Positions 53,713 to 62,880 of a DNA stretch of 64,000 nucleotides are shown here, in pieces (positions within the stretch are counted from its first letter, which is position 1; each line of letters begins with the position of its first letter). The stretch comes from Seohaeicola saemankumensis (GTDB lineage: Bacteria; Pseudomonadota; Alphaproteobacteria; Rhodobacterales; Rhodobacteraceae): assembly GCF_021021435.1 (NCBI RefSeq), contig NZ_JAINWI010000015.1, positions 62,001 to 126,000 on the forward strand. The letters are read 5' to 3'. Under the pieces are notes generated by a model. That model did no database searches. It was not told where the DNA came from and saw only the letters and a program-made list of their open reading frames with translations. Position numbers and translations under genes: made by a program.

Positions 53713-55191
53713 ATGACAGGCACGCGCGGGATCTTCGGGATTTGCCTTGCAGCGGGGCTGATGCTGGGTAGCAGCGTAGGAGCACAGCAGTCCGGCGAGG
53801 TGCAGACCAAGCAATATGACGATGGCGGCGTCTATGAGGGCACGTTCCTGAACGGGCTTCAGCATGGCACCGGCACCTATCGCCTGCCCAACGGTTATGA
53901 ATATACCGGCGACTGGGTGGAAGGGGAAATCCGTGGCGATGGCGTGGCGCGCTTTCCCAATGGATCGGTTTACGAGGGCCAGTTCCAGCGCGGCAAACCC
54001 GAAGGCGTGGGGCGCATCGTCTTTACCGATGGCGGCACCTACGAGGGCGAGTGGGTTGACGGCAAGATCACCGGACAGGGAATCGCGGCCTATGCCAACG
54101 GCATGCGCTACGAGGGCGGCTTTCTGGAGGCGATGCATCACGGGCGCGGCGTCATGCAAAGCCAGGGCGGCTATGTCTATGACGGCACATGGGATCGCGG
54201 CGTCAAGGATGGGACAGCGCGCATTACCTATCCCGACGGGGCAGTCTATGAAGGGGCCGTGGTGCGCGGCGCGCGCGAGGGCACCGGTACGCTGACCATG
54301 TCGGACGGCCTTGTCTATGAGGGCACATGGAAGGATGGCCAGATCAATGGCGAGGGCAAGCTGACCCAGCCCAATGGCGATGTCTATGAAGGTGCGCTGG
54401 TCAATGGCCGCCGCGAGGGCGAAGGCCGCGTGACCTATGCCAGCGGGGACACCTATCAGGGCAGTTTCGTCGACGATTTACGGCAGGGGCAAGGCGTCTT
54501 CACCGGAACAGACGGCTATGTCTATCAAGGTTCATGGGTGGCAGGACAGATCGAAGGTCAGGGTCGTGTCACCTATCCCGACGGATCGGTCTACGAGGGC
54601 CAGTTCCGCGCCGACTTGCCCGATGGCGAGGGCAAGATCACCTATCCTGACGGTTCGACCTATGAAGGCGGCTGGCAGGAGGGCGTGATCGAGGGTAATG
54701 GCCGCGCGGTCTATGCCAACGGGCTGGTTTATGAGGGTGCATTCAAAGGAGCCAAGAACAACGGCACCGGTACAATGACCTATCCGGACGGCTACCACTA
54801 TGAAGGCGAATGGCTGGATGGACAGCGCCATGGCCAAGGGGTTGCAACCTATCCCGACGGGACCGTCTATACCGGTCAGTTCGTACAGGGGCAGCGCGAG
54901 GGCACAGGCGAGATCGTGATGCCGGACGGTTTCCGCTATAGCGGTGAGTGGCGCGCGGGCGAGATCGACGGGCGCGGCACTGCGACCTATGCCAATGGCG
55001 ATGTCTATGAAGGCATGTTCAGCACGGGCCGGCGTCAGGGTGAGGGCACGATGCGCTATGCTTCGGGCGACCAGGTCAGCGGCGTCTGGCAGAACGGTGC
55101 ACCCCCGACAGAAGGTGCGACATCAGACAACGCGGTGCCCGTGGAAAACGAGGCATCAGCGGAAGATACACCAGCAGTGCCCGCTGACTGA
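53713..55191 (+). CDS. Secreted protein of 19 MORN repeats
   Basis: 492 residues from ATG 53713. Signal peptide MTGTRGIFGICLAAGLMLG through VGAQQ, then 19 tandem 23-residue MORN units (about residues 38-470) of the form Y-E-G-x-W/F-x3-x-x-x-G-x-G-x-x-x-Y-P-D-G, and a short acidic, Ala-rich tail. Encoded by 69-bp periodic DNA. MORN repeats form elongated beta sheets that bind lipids or proteins; in bacteria they are envelope scaffolds or surface proteins. The number is unusually high for a free-standing bacterial protein. Function unknown. Confidence 0.9.
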   Translation: MTGTRGIFGICLAAGLMLGSSVGAQQSGEVQTKQYDDGGVYEGTFLNGLQHGTGTYRLPNGYEYTGDWVEGEIRGDGVARFPNGSVYEGQFQRGKPEGVGRIVFTDGGTYEGEWVDGKITGQGIAAYANGMRYEGGFLEAMHHGRGVMQSQGGYVYDGTWDRGVKDGTARITYPDGAVYEGAVVRGAREGTGTLTMSDGLVYEGTWKDGQINGEGKLTQPNGDVYEGALVNGRREGEGRVTYASGDTYQGSFVDDLRQGQGVFTGTDGYVYQGSWVAGQIEGQGRVTYPDGSVYEGQFRADLPDGEGKITYPDGSTYEGGWQEGVIEGNGRAVYANGLVYEGAFKGAKNNGTGTMTYPDGYHYEGEWLDGQRHGQGVATYPDGTVYTGQFVQGQREGTGEIVMPDGFRYSGEWRAGEIDGRGTATYANGDVYEGMFSTGRRQGEGTMRYASGDQVSGVWQNGAPPTEGATSDNAVPVENEASAEDTPAVPAD

Positions 55192-55216
55192 CGGCGGTTG
55201 CAGCTATCCGCATACA

Positions 55217-55243
55217 CCTGGATATTTGAGGCCAGAAGACATG
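55217..55243 (+). repeat. Copy C of the dispersed 3'-end motif
   Basis: GATATTTGAGGCCAGAAGA core between the convergent MORN and photolyase genes, ending 8 bp before the photolyase stop. Confidence 0.7.
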
Positions 55244-55251
55244 CGGACAGG

Positions 55252-56778
55252 TCAGATCCGGTCGCCTGCCTGCATCTTAGCAAGGAATGTATCCGCATCG
55301 CGCAGAACGGTCTTGCGGCGTTCTACGTCCATGCGGTCCCATGTGGCATACATCTGTCCCATGCGCGGGTTGGATGAGAACCTGTCGCGGTGGCGGATCA
55401 GGAAATGCCAGTAAAGCAGATTGAAGGGACAGGCCTTGGGGCCGGTCTTGTCCTTGACCTTATAGGCGCAACCACCGCAATAGTCGGACATCCTGTCTAT
55501 GTAGTTGCCTGACGAAACATAGGGTTTCGACGCAATGATCCCGCCATCGGCAAACAGGCTCATCCCGATGACATTGGGCGCCTCGACCCATTCATAAGCA
55601 TCGGCATAGACCGCCAGATACCATTCATGGACTTGCCAGGGGTCGATCCCTGCCAGCAGCGCGAAATTTCCCGTCACCATCAAGCGCTGGATATGGTGGG
55701 CATAAGCCTGATCGCGGGTCTGGGCGACGGTCTGCGATATACAGCGCATATCGGTTGGCGCGCCCCAATACATGGACGGCAAGTCGTTGCTGTGGTTCAG
55801 GATGTTGCGGCGGGTATAGTCCGGCCCTTCGCGATACCAGATACCACGCACATATTCGCGCCAGCCAATGATCTGGCGGATGAAGCCCTCGGCTGCATTC
55901 AGGGGCGCTTTACCCGCTTGCCACGCGGCCTCGACCTTCTGGCAGACTTCGAGCGGGTCCAACAGGCCTGCATTGATGTAAAGGCTGATCAGCGAATGAT
56001 ACATGAAGGGCCGATCCGCCAGCATAGCATCCTGATAGTCGCCGAATTCCGTCAACCCGCCTTTGATCCAGTGATCCAGCTGGGCCAGCGCCTGATCGCG
56101 GTCGGTGGCGAACCAGAAGGGACGCAGCGCGCCGAAATTGCCGCCGAAGCGCGCGGCGACCAGATCAAGCACCTCTTCGACCGCGTTGTCGGGTTCGAAC
56201 ATCAAAGGCCCCTCGAACTTGACATCATCCGGCGCGGGTTTGCGGTTGTCGTGGTCGTAGTTCCATTTGCCACCGGCGGGTTGCTCGCCCTCCATCAACA
56301 GGCCAGTCTTGCGGCGCATCTCGCGGTAGAAATACTCCATCCTGAGCTGCTTTTTGTCCTTGGCCCAGGCCTCGAACGCGTCAGCCGAGGCGATGAAGCG
56401 GTCATCGCGGATGATATGCAGCTTGAGAGGCATCTCGCTCAGCGCCCCGATCAGCCGCCATTCTCCGGGCTGGGTGGCAATCACGCCCGTTGCGTCATGT
56501 TCGGCCGCGCGCCGCAGCAGTTCGCCGCAGATCGCGCCGCTATTGTCCGTATCGTCCAGCCTTGTATAGGCGACCCGCCAACCTGCGTCTTGCAGGCGTT
56601 GCGCGAATTTCCGCATGGCCGCGAAGAGAAAAGCGATCTTCTTGGGGTGATGCGGGACATATCCCGCTTCTTCCGCCACCTCGGCCATCACGACGATATC
56701 CCTGTCCTTGTCCGCCGCGCGCAGGGCCGACAGACCTTCGGACAACTGGTCGCCCAGAACCAGAACCAGCCGTGTCAC
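55252..56778 (-). CDS. FeS-type cryptochrome/photolyase (FeS-BCP, (6-4) photolyase-like)
   Basis: 508 residues. Shares with Agrobacterium PhrB and Rhodobacter CryB the deoxyribodipyrimidine-photolyase-related fold: N-terminal LVLGDQLSEGL Rossmann domain, then a helical FAD domain with IRQIIGWREYVRG and HHIQRLMVTGNFALLAG. Four cysteines that ligate a [4Fe-4S] cluster are present: MRCIS, then DYCGGCAY and KACPFN. Repairs (6-4) photoproducts or acts as a blue-light sensor. It overlaps the SDR gene by 4 bp. Confidence 0.93.
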   Translation of the reverse strand: MTRLVLVLGDQLSEGLSALRAADKDRDIVVMAEVAEEAGYVPHHPKKIAFLFAAMRKFAQRLQDAGWRVAYTRLDDTDNSGAICGELLRRAAEHDATGVIATQPGEWRLIGALSEMPLKLHIIRDDRFIASADAFEAWAKDKKQLRMEYFYREMRRKTGLLMEGEQPAGGKWNYDHDNRKPAPDDVKFEGPLMFEPDNAVEEVLDLVAARFGGNFGALRPFWFATDRDQALAQLDHWIKGGLTEFGDYQDAMLADRPFMYHSLISLYINAGLLDPLEVCQKVEAAWQAGKAPLNAAEGFIRQIIGWREYVRGIWYREGPDYTRRNILNHSNDLPSMYWGAPTDMRCISQTVAQTRDQAYAHHIQRLMVTGNFALLAGIDPWQVHEWYLAVYADAYEWVEAPNVIGMSLFADGGIIASKPYVSSGNYIDRMSDYCGGCAYKVKDKTGPKACPFNLLYWHFLIRHRDRFSSNPRMGQMYATWDRMDVERRKTVLRDADTFLAKMQAGDRI

Positions 56779-57440
56779 CAGACCACCTGCTTGCCCTGCC
56801 AGTCAAAAAAAAGACCTGTTTGCGCCGGTGTCAGGCCTTCGATCACGCCCAACAGGTTCGATGCGGCCTGCGCGGGCGGCACAGTGTCATGGGTTGCCGC
56901 GTAATTCCGCGTGAATTCGGTCGCAACGGTTCCGGGATGTAGCGCGACGCAGACCGCTTCGGGATGGGTGCGGCCCAGTTCGATCGCGGCGCTGTGGATC
57001 ATCTGGTTCAGCGCGGCCTTGGCTGTGCGGTAGGAATACCAGCCGCCCAAGTGGTTGTCGCCGATCGAGCCTACCCGTGCGGACAAGGCAGCGAATACAC
57101 ACCGCCCCTTGCGCGGCATCAGGCGCAGACTGTGCTTGAGCACAAGCGACGGCCCGATGCAATTGAGCGCGAACTGGTCGGCCATGGCTTGGGCCGTTAC
57201 CTTGCGCAGCGTCTTTTCGGGTTGCGCACCATCAATCACCAGCGCGCCTGTCGCCACAAGGATCAGATCAAACCCCGGCTCAAGCGCGCCAAGCGCTGCG
57301 CTTACGCTGGTCTCGTCGGTGACATCAAGGCCGTTCCCCCGTCGGGAAAGGCCGGTCACCGCCACGCCGCCCAGCCGCAGCCTTTCGGCAATCGCCGAGC
57401 CAACGCCACCCGAGGCTCCTATGATCAATGCATGTTTCAT
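56775..57440 (-). CDS. Short-chain dehydrogenase/reductase (C-factor-like)
   Basis: 221 residues. NADP-binding loop IIGASGGVGSAIAERL (5-20), SRRG after strand 2, catalytic Ser in FAALSARVGS and Y-x3-K in WYSYRTAKAALNQM (Tyr and Lys present), HPGTVATEFTRNY. Closest in look to the CsgA/C-factor SDR group. Substrate unknown. Cotranscribed with the photolyase through a 4-bp overlap. Confidence 0.88.
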   Translation of the reverse strand: MKHALIIGASGGVGSAIAERLRLGGVAVTGLSRRGNGLDVTDETSVSAALGALEPGFDLILVATGALVIDGAQPEKTLRKVTAQAMADQFALNCIGPSLVLKHSLRLMPRKGRCVFAALSARVGSIGDNHLGGWYSYRTAKAALNQMIHSAAIELGRTHPEAVCVALHPGTVATEFTRNYAATHDTVPPAQAASNLLGVIEGLTPAQTGLFFDWQGKQVVW

Positions 57441-57536
57441 GGTCGCAGACCTAGCAGCCTGACAGGACGCTTCAATGTGCGCGATACGCGAAATTCGGGC
57501 TTTTCATTTGCCATTTGCCGCGTATAAGCTGATCTC

Positions 57537-57626
57537 ATGACCACGTTGGCACATAACGCGATCCCTGCTGCGCCCTTCGGCGCACCCCTCGCGGCTGCCC
57601 TGCTGATCCTGCTAAGCCGCCTCTGA
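57537..57626 (+). CDS. leuA leader peptide
   Basis: 29 codons from ATG 57537 to TGA 57624-57626, with seven leucines, six of them in the last 13 residues, in the run LAAALLILLSRL, including one CTA, the rarer kind in this GC-rich sequence. It ends 76 bp before leuA and its last codons form one arm of a strong hairpin. This is the layout of a transcription attenuator sensing charged tRNA-Leu. No strong ribosome site is seen, which weakens the case. Confidence 0.6.
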   Translation: MTTLAHNAIPAAPFGAPLAAALLILLSRL

Positions 57627-57656
57627 GCGTGCCGGACCGGCGCGACCGCTCAGAGG
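57620..57656 (+). promoter_or_regulatory. Attenuator-like stem-loop overlapping the leader stop codon
   Basis: CCTCTGAGCG (57620-57629) pairs perfectly with CGCTCAGAGG (57647-57656), with an inner GCCGG/CCGGC. No T-run follows, so it may be an antiterminator, an intermediate structure or a Rho-linked control element. Confidence 0.5.
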
Positions 57657-57702
57657 ATGTGCAGCCCGCGCCAAGACCCAGCAGACAGAAAAGAGATACC
57701 AG

Positions 57703-59277
57703 ATGACGACTATATCCGAACAAGACCGCGTCTTGATCTTCGATACGACATTGCGCGATGGCGAACAAAGCCCCGGCGCGACCATGACCCATGCCGAAAA
57801 GCTGGAAATTGCCGAATTGCTCGATGACATGGGCGTGGACATTATCGAGGCGGGGTTTCCCATCGCCTCGGAGGGTGATTTCAACGCGGTCAGCGAAATT
57901 GCCAAACGGTCCAGACAGGCGGTGATCTGCGGGCTGGCGCGCGCCAGCCTGGCCGATATCGACCGCGCTTGGGATGCTGTGAAACATGCAGGCCAGCCGC
58001 GTATTCATACATTTATCGGCACCTCGCCATTGCACCGGGCCATTCCGAACCTGACGCAGGACGAAATGGCTGAACGCATCCACCAGACCGTGACCCATGC
58101 GCGCAACCTGTGCGACAATATCCAGTGGTCACCGATGGATGCCACGCGGACCGAACATGACTACCTGTGCCGTGTAATCGAGATCGCGATCAAGGCAGGG
58201 GCCACGACGATCAACATTCCCGATACCGTGGGCTATACCGCGCCCCGCGAAAGCGCCGATCTGATCCGCATGCTCAAGGAGCGCGTACCGGGGGCCGACA
58301 GCATCATCTTTGCCACCCATTGCCATAACGATCTGGGCATGGCGACCGCCAACAGCCTTGCGGCTGTCGAGGCCGGCGCGCGCCAGATTGAATGCACGAT
58401 CAACGGCTTGGGCGAGCGTGCGGGCAATACCGCGCTGGAAGAAGTGGTGATGGCGCTGAAAGTGCGCAACGACATCATGCCCTACCGCACGCGTGTCGAC
58501 ACGACCAAGATCATGAATATCTCGCGGCGCGTCGCTACCGTGTCGGGCTTTGCCGTACAGTTCAACAAGGCCATCGTGGGCAAGAACGCCTTTGCCCATG
58601 AATCCGGCATCCATCAGGACGGTATGCTGAAAAACGCCGAAACCTTCGAGATCATGCGCCCCGAGGATATCGGCCTTACCGCGTCCAATCTGGTGATGGG
58701 CAAGCATTCGGGCCGCGCGGCCTTGCGTGACAAGCTGCGCCAGATGGGCGTCGATGCGGGGGATAACCAGCTCAAAGATATCTTCGTGCGGTTCAAGGAA
58801 CTCGCTGACCGGAAAAAGGAAGTCTATGACGAGGACATCCTTGCCCTGGTCACGGCCACGGCCGACAGCGGCAACGAAAGGCTGCAGATCGTCTCGCTCA
58901 AGGTGTTGTGCGGCACGGGCGGCCCTGCCGAGGCTACGCTGGAGATGGAGATCGACGGCAAGGAGGTGATCGCGACTGCACAGGGCGACGGCCCTGTCGA
59001 TGCGACGTTCAAGGCTGTCCGCGCGCTGCATCCAAACAAGGCGCGGCTGCAGCTTTATCAGGTCCATGCCGTAACCGAGGGCACCGATGCCCAAGCCACG
59101 GTCAGCGTCCGGCTTGAGGAAGACGGCATGATCGCAACAGGCCAGTCCGCCGATACCGATACGGTCGTCGCCTCGGCCCGCGCCTATGTCAACGCGCTCA
59201 ACCGCCTGTGGATGCGCCGCGACAAGGCCGGTCCTGGCGCCGACAAGCGCGAGATCAATTATAAGGACGTCAGCTGA
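57703..59277 (+). CDS. leuA: 2-isopropylmalate synthase
   Basis: 524 residues, with AGATACCAG before ATG 57703. First committed enzyme of leucine synthesis. TIM-barrel DTTLRDGEQSPGA (13-25), TFIGTSPLH, HCHNDLGMATANS and NGLGERAGNTALEEVVMAL, plus a linker and the C-terminal LeuA regulatory domain (about 395-505) for leucine feedback. Expression is probably controlled by the leader peptide upstream. Convergent with rlmJ. Confidence 0.96.
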   Translation: MTTISEQDRVLIFDTTLRDGEQSPGATMTHAEKLEIAELLDDMGVDIIEAGFPIASEGDFNAVSEIAKRSRQAVICGLARASLADIDRAWDAVKHAGQPRIHTFIGTSPLHRAIPNLTQDEMAERIHQTVTHARNLCDNIQWSPMDATRTEHDYLCRVIEIAIKAGATTINIPDTVGYTAPRESADLIRMLKERVPGADSIIFATHCHNDLGMATANSLAAVEAGARQIECTINGLGERAGNTALEEVVMALKVRNDIMPYRTRVDTTKIMNISRRVATVSGFAVQFNKAIVGKNAFAHESGIHQDGMLKNAETFEIMRPEDIGLTASNLVMGKHSGRAALRDKLRQMGVDAGDNQLKDIFVRFKELADRKKEVYDEDILALVTATADSGNERLQIVSLKVLCGTGGPAEATLEMEIDGKEVIATAQGDGPVDATFKAVRALHPNKARLQLYQVHAVTEGTDAQATVSVRLEEDGMIATGQSADTDTVVASARAYVNALNRLWMRRDKAGPGADKREINYKDVS

Positions 59278-59303
59278 TCCCGTTGCATAGCACTGAAAAA
59301 CCG

Positions 59304-59334
59304 CCCGCCGCCTGACCTGCGGCGGGTTTCTTCT
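59304..59334 (+). terminator. Rho-independent terminator of leuA
   Basis: CCCGCCGC (59304-59311) pairs with GCGGCGGG (59319-59326), then TTTCTTCTT. The T-rich tail is also the start of the copy D motif. Confidence 0.75.
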
Positions 59335-59390
59335 TGCCTGAAATATCTTCGGGGGGAGTCCCGCAAGGGACGGGGGGCAGACAGCCCCCC
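59328..59390 (-). repeat. Copy D of the dispersed 3'-end motif with two GC-rich hairpins
   Basis: On the minus strand GATATTTCAGGCAAGAAGA. Beyond it on the plus strand lie GTCCC-GCAA-GGGAC (59358-59371) and GGGGGGC-AGACA-GCCCCCC (59372-59390), giving a compact extragenic element between leuA and rlmJ. Confidence 0.7.
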
Positions 59391-59394
59391 GGGC

Positions 59395-60180
59395 TCAACG
59401 CGCGGTGAACATCGAACTCAGGCGCTGCGCCTCTTTCTCGGTCCCAAAGGGCGCGTTCACGATAAAAAGGCCCGATCCGACCATCCGGTGACCGGCGCGC
59501 ACCGGCGGGAACCGCACTTCGTGGCGTATCACACCGGGTAAAGCCTGCGCTTGCAGCGCGGCCAGCATCGGCGCATGCGCGCCCCCCGTCAGGATCGGAT
59601 ACCACAGGCAGATGATTCCGACATTCCACTTGCGATGCAGCTTGGCGATCTGGGCGGGGATTGTCTCGTATTCGGTCTTGACCTCATAACTGGGGTCGAT
59701 CAGCAGCAAGCCGCGCCGTGGCGTGGGTGGGCAGATGGCCTGCGCCATCTCGAACCCGTCCTGCCGCTGGACGCGCGCCGTATAGGGTGACATCGCGAAA
59801 TCTAGAGCTGCATGTTCCTGCGGATGCAGTTCTGCCAGCGTGATACGGTCTTCGGGACGCAGGAACTGCGCGGCCAGGACCGGCGATCCGGCATAGGCCT
59901 GCGGACCATGCGCAACGCGGATCTCGGCCAGTGCCGCAAGATAGGGGTGGTCGGATGGCATGCCCCCGCGCGCCAGAACCGCACCGATCCCTGCCGCCGC
60001 CTCGCCAGTTTTCAGCGCCTCGGGCGCATCCAGCATGTAGAGTCCGCGCCCGGCATGGGTTTCCAGATAGCTGAGCGGTTTATCCTTGGCTGTCAGATAG
60101 GACAGCATGCGGCACAACATGGCATGTTTGTGCACGTCTGCCGGATTACCCGCGTGATAGATATGTTGATATGACAGCAT
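59395..60180 (-). CDS. rlmJ: 23S rRNA (adenine-2030-N6)-methyltransferase RlmJ
   Basis: 261 residues. N-terminus LSYQHIYHAGNPADVHKHAMLC is the RlmJ signature; YLETHAGRGLYML is the SAM-binding loop and LIDPSYEVKTEY the catalytic motif (D-P-P-Y in most adenine methyltransferases, D-P-S-Y here as in RlmJ-type enzymes). C-terminal GSGLFIVNAPFG. Methylates A2030 of 23S rRNA. Divergent from mreB by 158 bp. Confidence 0.94.
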   Translation of the reverse strand: MLSYQHIYHAGNPADVHKHAMLCRMLSYLTAKDKPLSYLETHAGRGLYMLDAPEALKTGEAAAGIGAVLARGGMPSDHPYLAALAEIRVAHGPQAYAGSPVLAAQFLRPEDRITLAELHPQEHAALDFAMSPYTARVQRQDGFEMAQAICPPTPRRGLLLIDPSYEVKTEYETIPAQIAKLHRKWNVGIICLWYPILTGGAHAPMLAALQAQALPGVIRHEVRFPPVRAGHRMVGSGLFIVNAPFGTEKEAQRLSSMFTAR

Positions 60181-60230
60181 CCGCGCCTTCTACTGCATTG
60201 CAGCGGACAGCGGAAGTGCGCTGATACTAA

Positions 60231-61385
<1,155 letters not shown>

Positions 61386-61415
61386 TCGACGCAGCCTTTG
61401 GGACAGGGGTAGACC

Positions 61416-62348
61416 TTGGCAAAGGACAGATCACAGGCCGATGACTTTCTGGGACCGCTCAAGCGCCTGCTTGTCGGGGTTCTTGTGCTGTGCCTGATCG
61501 GTCTGTTTCTTGTCTGGCGCATCGACAGCCCCCGGGTCGAGCGGTTCCGCGCCGCAGTCGTGGACCGCGTGGTGCCCAGTTTCGACTGGGCGATGGCTCC
61601 TGTGACCGCGACCGTGAACCTGATGCGCGATTTCCAGAGCTACCAGCGTATTGCCCAACAAAATCAGGATTTGCGGAACGAATTGCAGCGCATGAAAGCC
61701 TGGAAAGAGGCGGCGCTGCAGCTTGAGCAGGAAAACGCGCGCTTGCTGGATCTCAACAAGGTGCGGCTGGACCCGCGACTGACCTTCGTGACGGGGGTTG
61801 TGCTGGCCGATAGCGGATCACCCTTCCGTCAGTCTGTCCTGCTGAATGTGGGCGCCCGCGACGGAATCATTGACGGATGGGCCACGATGGATGGGATCGG
61901 ACTGGTGGGCCGGATTTCGGGTGTCGGGCGCGATACCAGCCGCGTGATCCTTCTCACCGACCCTGCCAGCCGGATTCCGGCGACAATCCAGCCTTCGGGA
62001 CAGACCGCCATCGTGCAGGGGGACAACACACCTGCCCCGCCGATCTCGTTTCTTGAGGATTCCGATCTGGTCCGCCCCGGTGACCGTGTGGTCTCGTCCG
62101 GTGATGGCGGTGTGTTTCCCGCAGGCCTGCTGATCGGGCAGGTTGCCGCCGATCCAGGTGGGCGGTTGCGTGTGATTCTTGCTGCGGATTACGAAAGGCT
62201 GGAGTTTCTGCGAGTCCTGCGAAATCCGGGAACCGAGGTGATCCGCGATCCCGGCGGGCTGATCGCCCCTGCGCTGCCGCGCAATGCGCCTGTCGCACTG
62301 CCGGACGCGGGCGAGGCGCTGAGCGGAACGGAGGAGACCAATGGCTGA
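61416..62348 (+). CDS. mreC: Rod-shape determining protein MreC
   Basis: 310 residues beginning at TTG 61416 (LAKDRSQADDFLGP), with AGGGG upstream; no nearer ATG gives the full protein. One N-terminal membrane helix (about 19-40), coiled coil (about 68-110, RIAQQNQDLRNELQRMKAWKEAALQLEQENARLL in segments) and the periplasmic beta-barrel domains typical of MreC. Couples MreB filaments to PBP2. Overlaps mreD by 8 bp. Confidence 0.95.
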   Translation: MAKDRSQADDFLGPLKRLLVGVLVLCLIGLFLVWRIDSPRVERFRAAVVDRVVPSFDWAMAPVTATVNLMRDFQSYQRIAQQNQDLRNELQRMKAWKEAALQLEQENARLLDLNKVRLDPRLTFVTGVVLADSGSPFRQSVLLNVGARDGIIDGWATMDGIGLVGRISGVGRDTSRVILLTDPASRIPATIQPSGQTAIVQGDNTPAPPISFLEDSDLVRPGDRVVSSGDGGVFPAGLLIGQVAADPGGRLRVILAADYERLEFLRVLRNPGTEVIRDPGGLIAPALPRNAPVALPDAGEALSGTEETNG

Positions 62349-62880
62349 GGGCGTAGCCGCGCGGATCTGGGGTATGCGCGGGATGTTTCTGGCGCTGGCG
62401 CTGGTGTTGATCTTTATCAAGCTGCTACCACTAGATTTCCAGCCACGCGTCTGGGCTGGACCTGATCTGCTGGTTGCGCTGACCTTTGCATGGGTGTTGC
62501 GTCGGCCGGAATTCGTCCCTGCGCTGACGGTCGGTCTGGTGTTTCTGCTGGCCGATCTGCTGTTTCTACGCCCCCCCGGTCTTTTTGCCGCCTTGATGGT
62601 TTTGGGCACACAGACCCTCAAGACCCGGGCGCGCAATCTGCGTGATCAATCTTTCTTGATGGAATGGCTGGCTGTGGCGGGTGTTTTCCTGAGCCTCTCG
62701 CTAGCTAACCGTCTGGTTCTAGCGGTTTTGATGATCCCGCAGGCCCCGCTTGGGTTGACGATCATCCATGTGGCGATGACCTTGATCTGCTACCCCTTGG
62801 TCGTCATGATAACCCAACTGGTTTTCGGGGTCCGCAAGGCAGCCCCCGGTGATCTGGACAGGCTGGGACAGCGGATATGA
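62341..62880 (+). CDS. mreD: Rod-shape determining protein MreD
   Basis: 179 residues with five or six hydrophobic helices and FIKLLPLDFQPRVWAGPDLL near the N-terminus, the MreD pattern P-D-L-L. Integral membrane partner of MreC. Starts inside mreC and overlaps mrdA by 4 bp (ATGA). Confidence 0.92.
   Translation: MAEGVAARIWGMRGMFLALALVLIFIKLLPLDFQPRVWAGPDLLVALTFAWVLRRPEFVPALTVGLVFLLADLLFLRPPGLFAALMVLGTQTLKTRARNLRDQSFLMEWLAVAGVFLSLSLANRLVLAVLMIPQAPLGLTIIHVAMTLICYPLVVMITQLVFGVRKAAPGDLDRLGQRI

Noticed and set aside
53830-55110. Regular 69-bp periodicity resembling a repeat array such as CRISPR
   Set aside because: The period is an exact multiple of three, there are no identical short repeats with unique spacers, and it encodes MORN units in frame.
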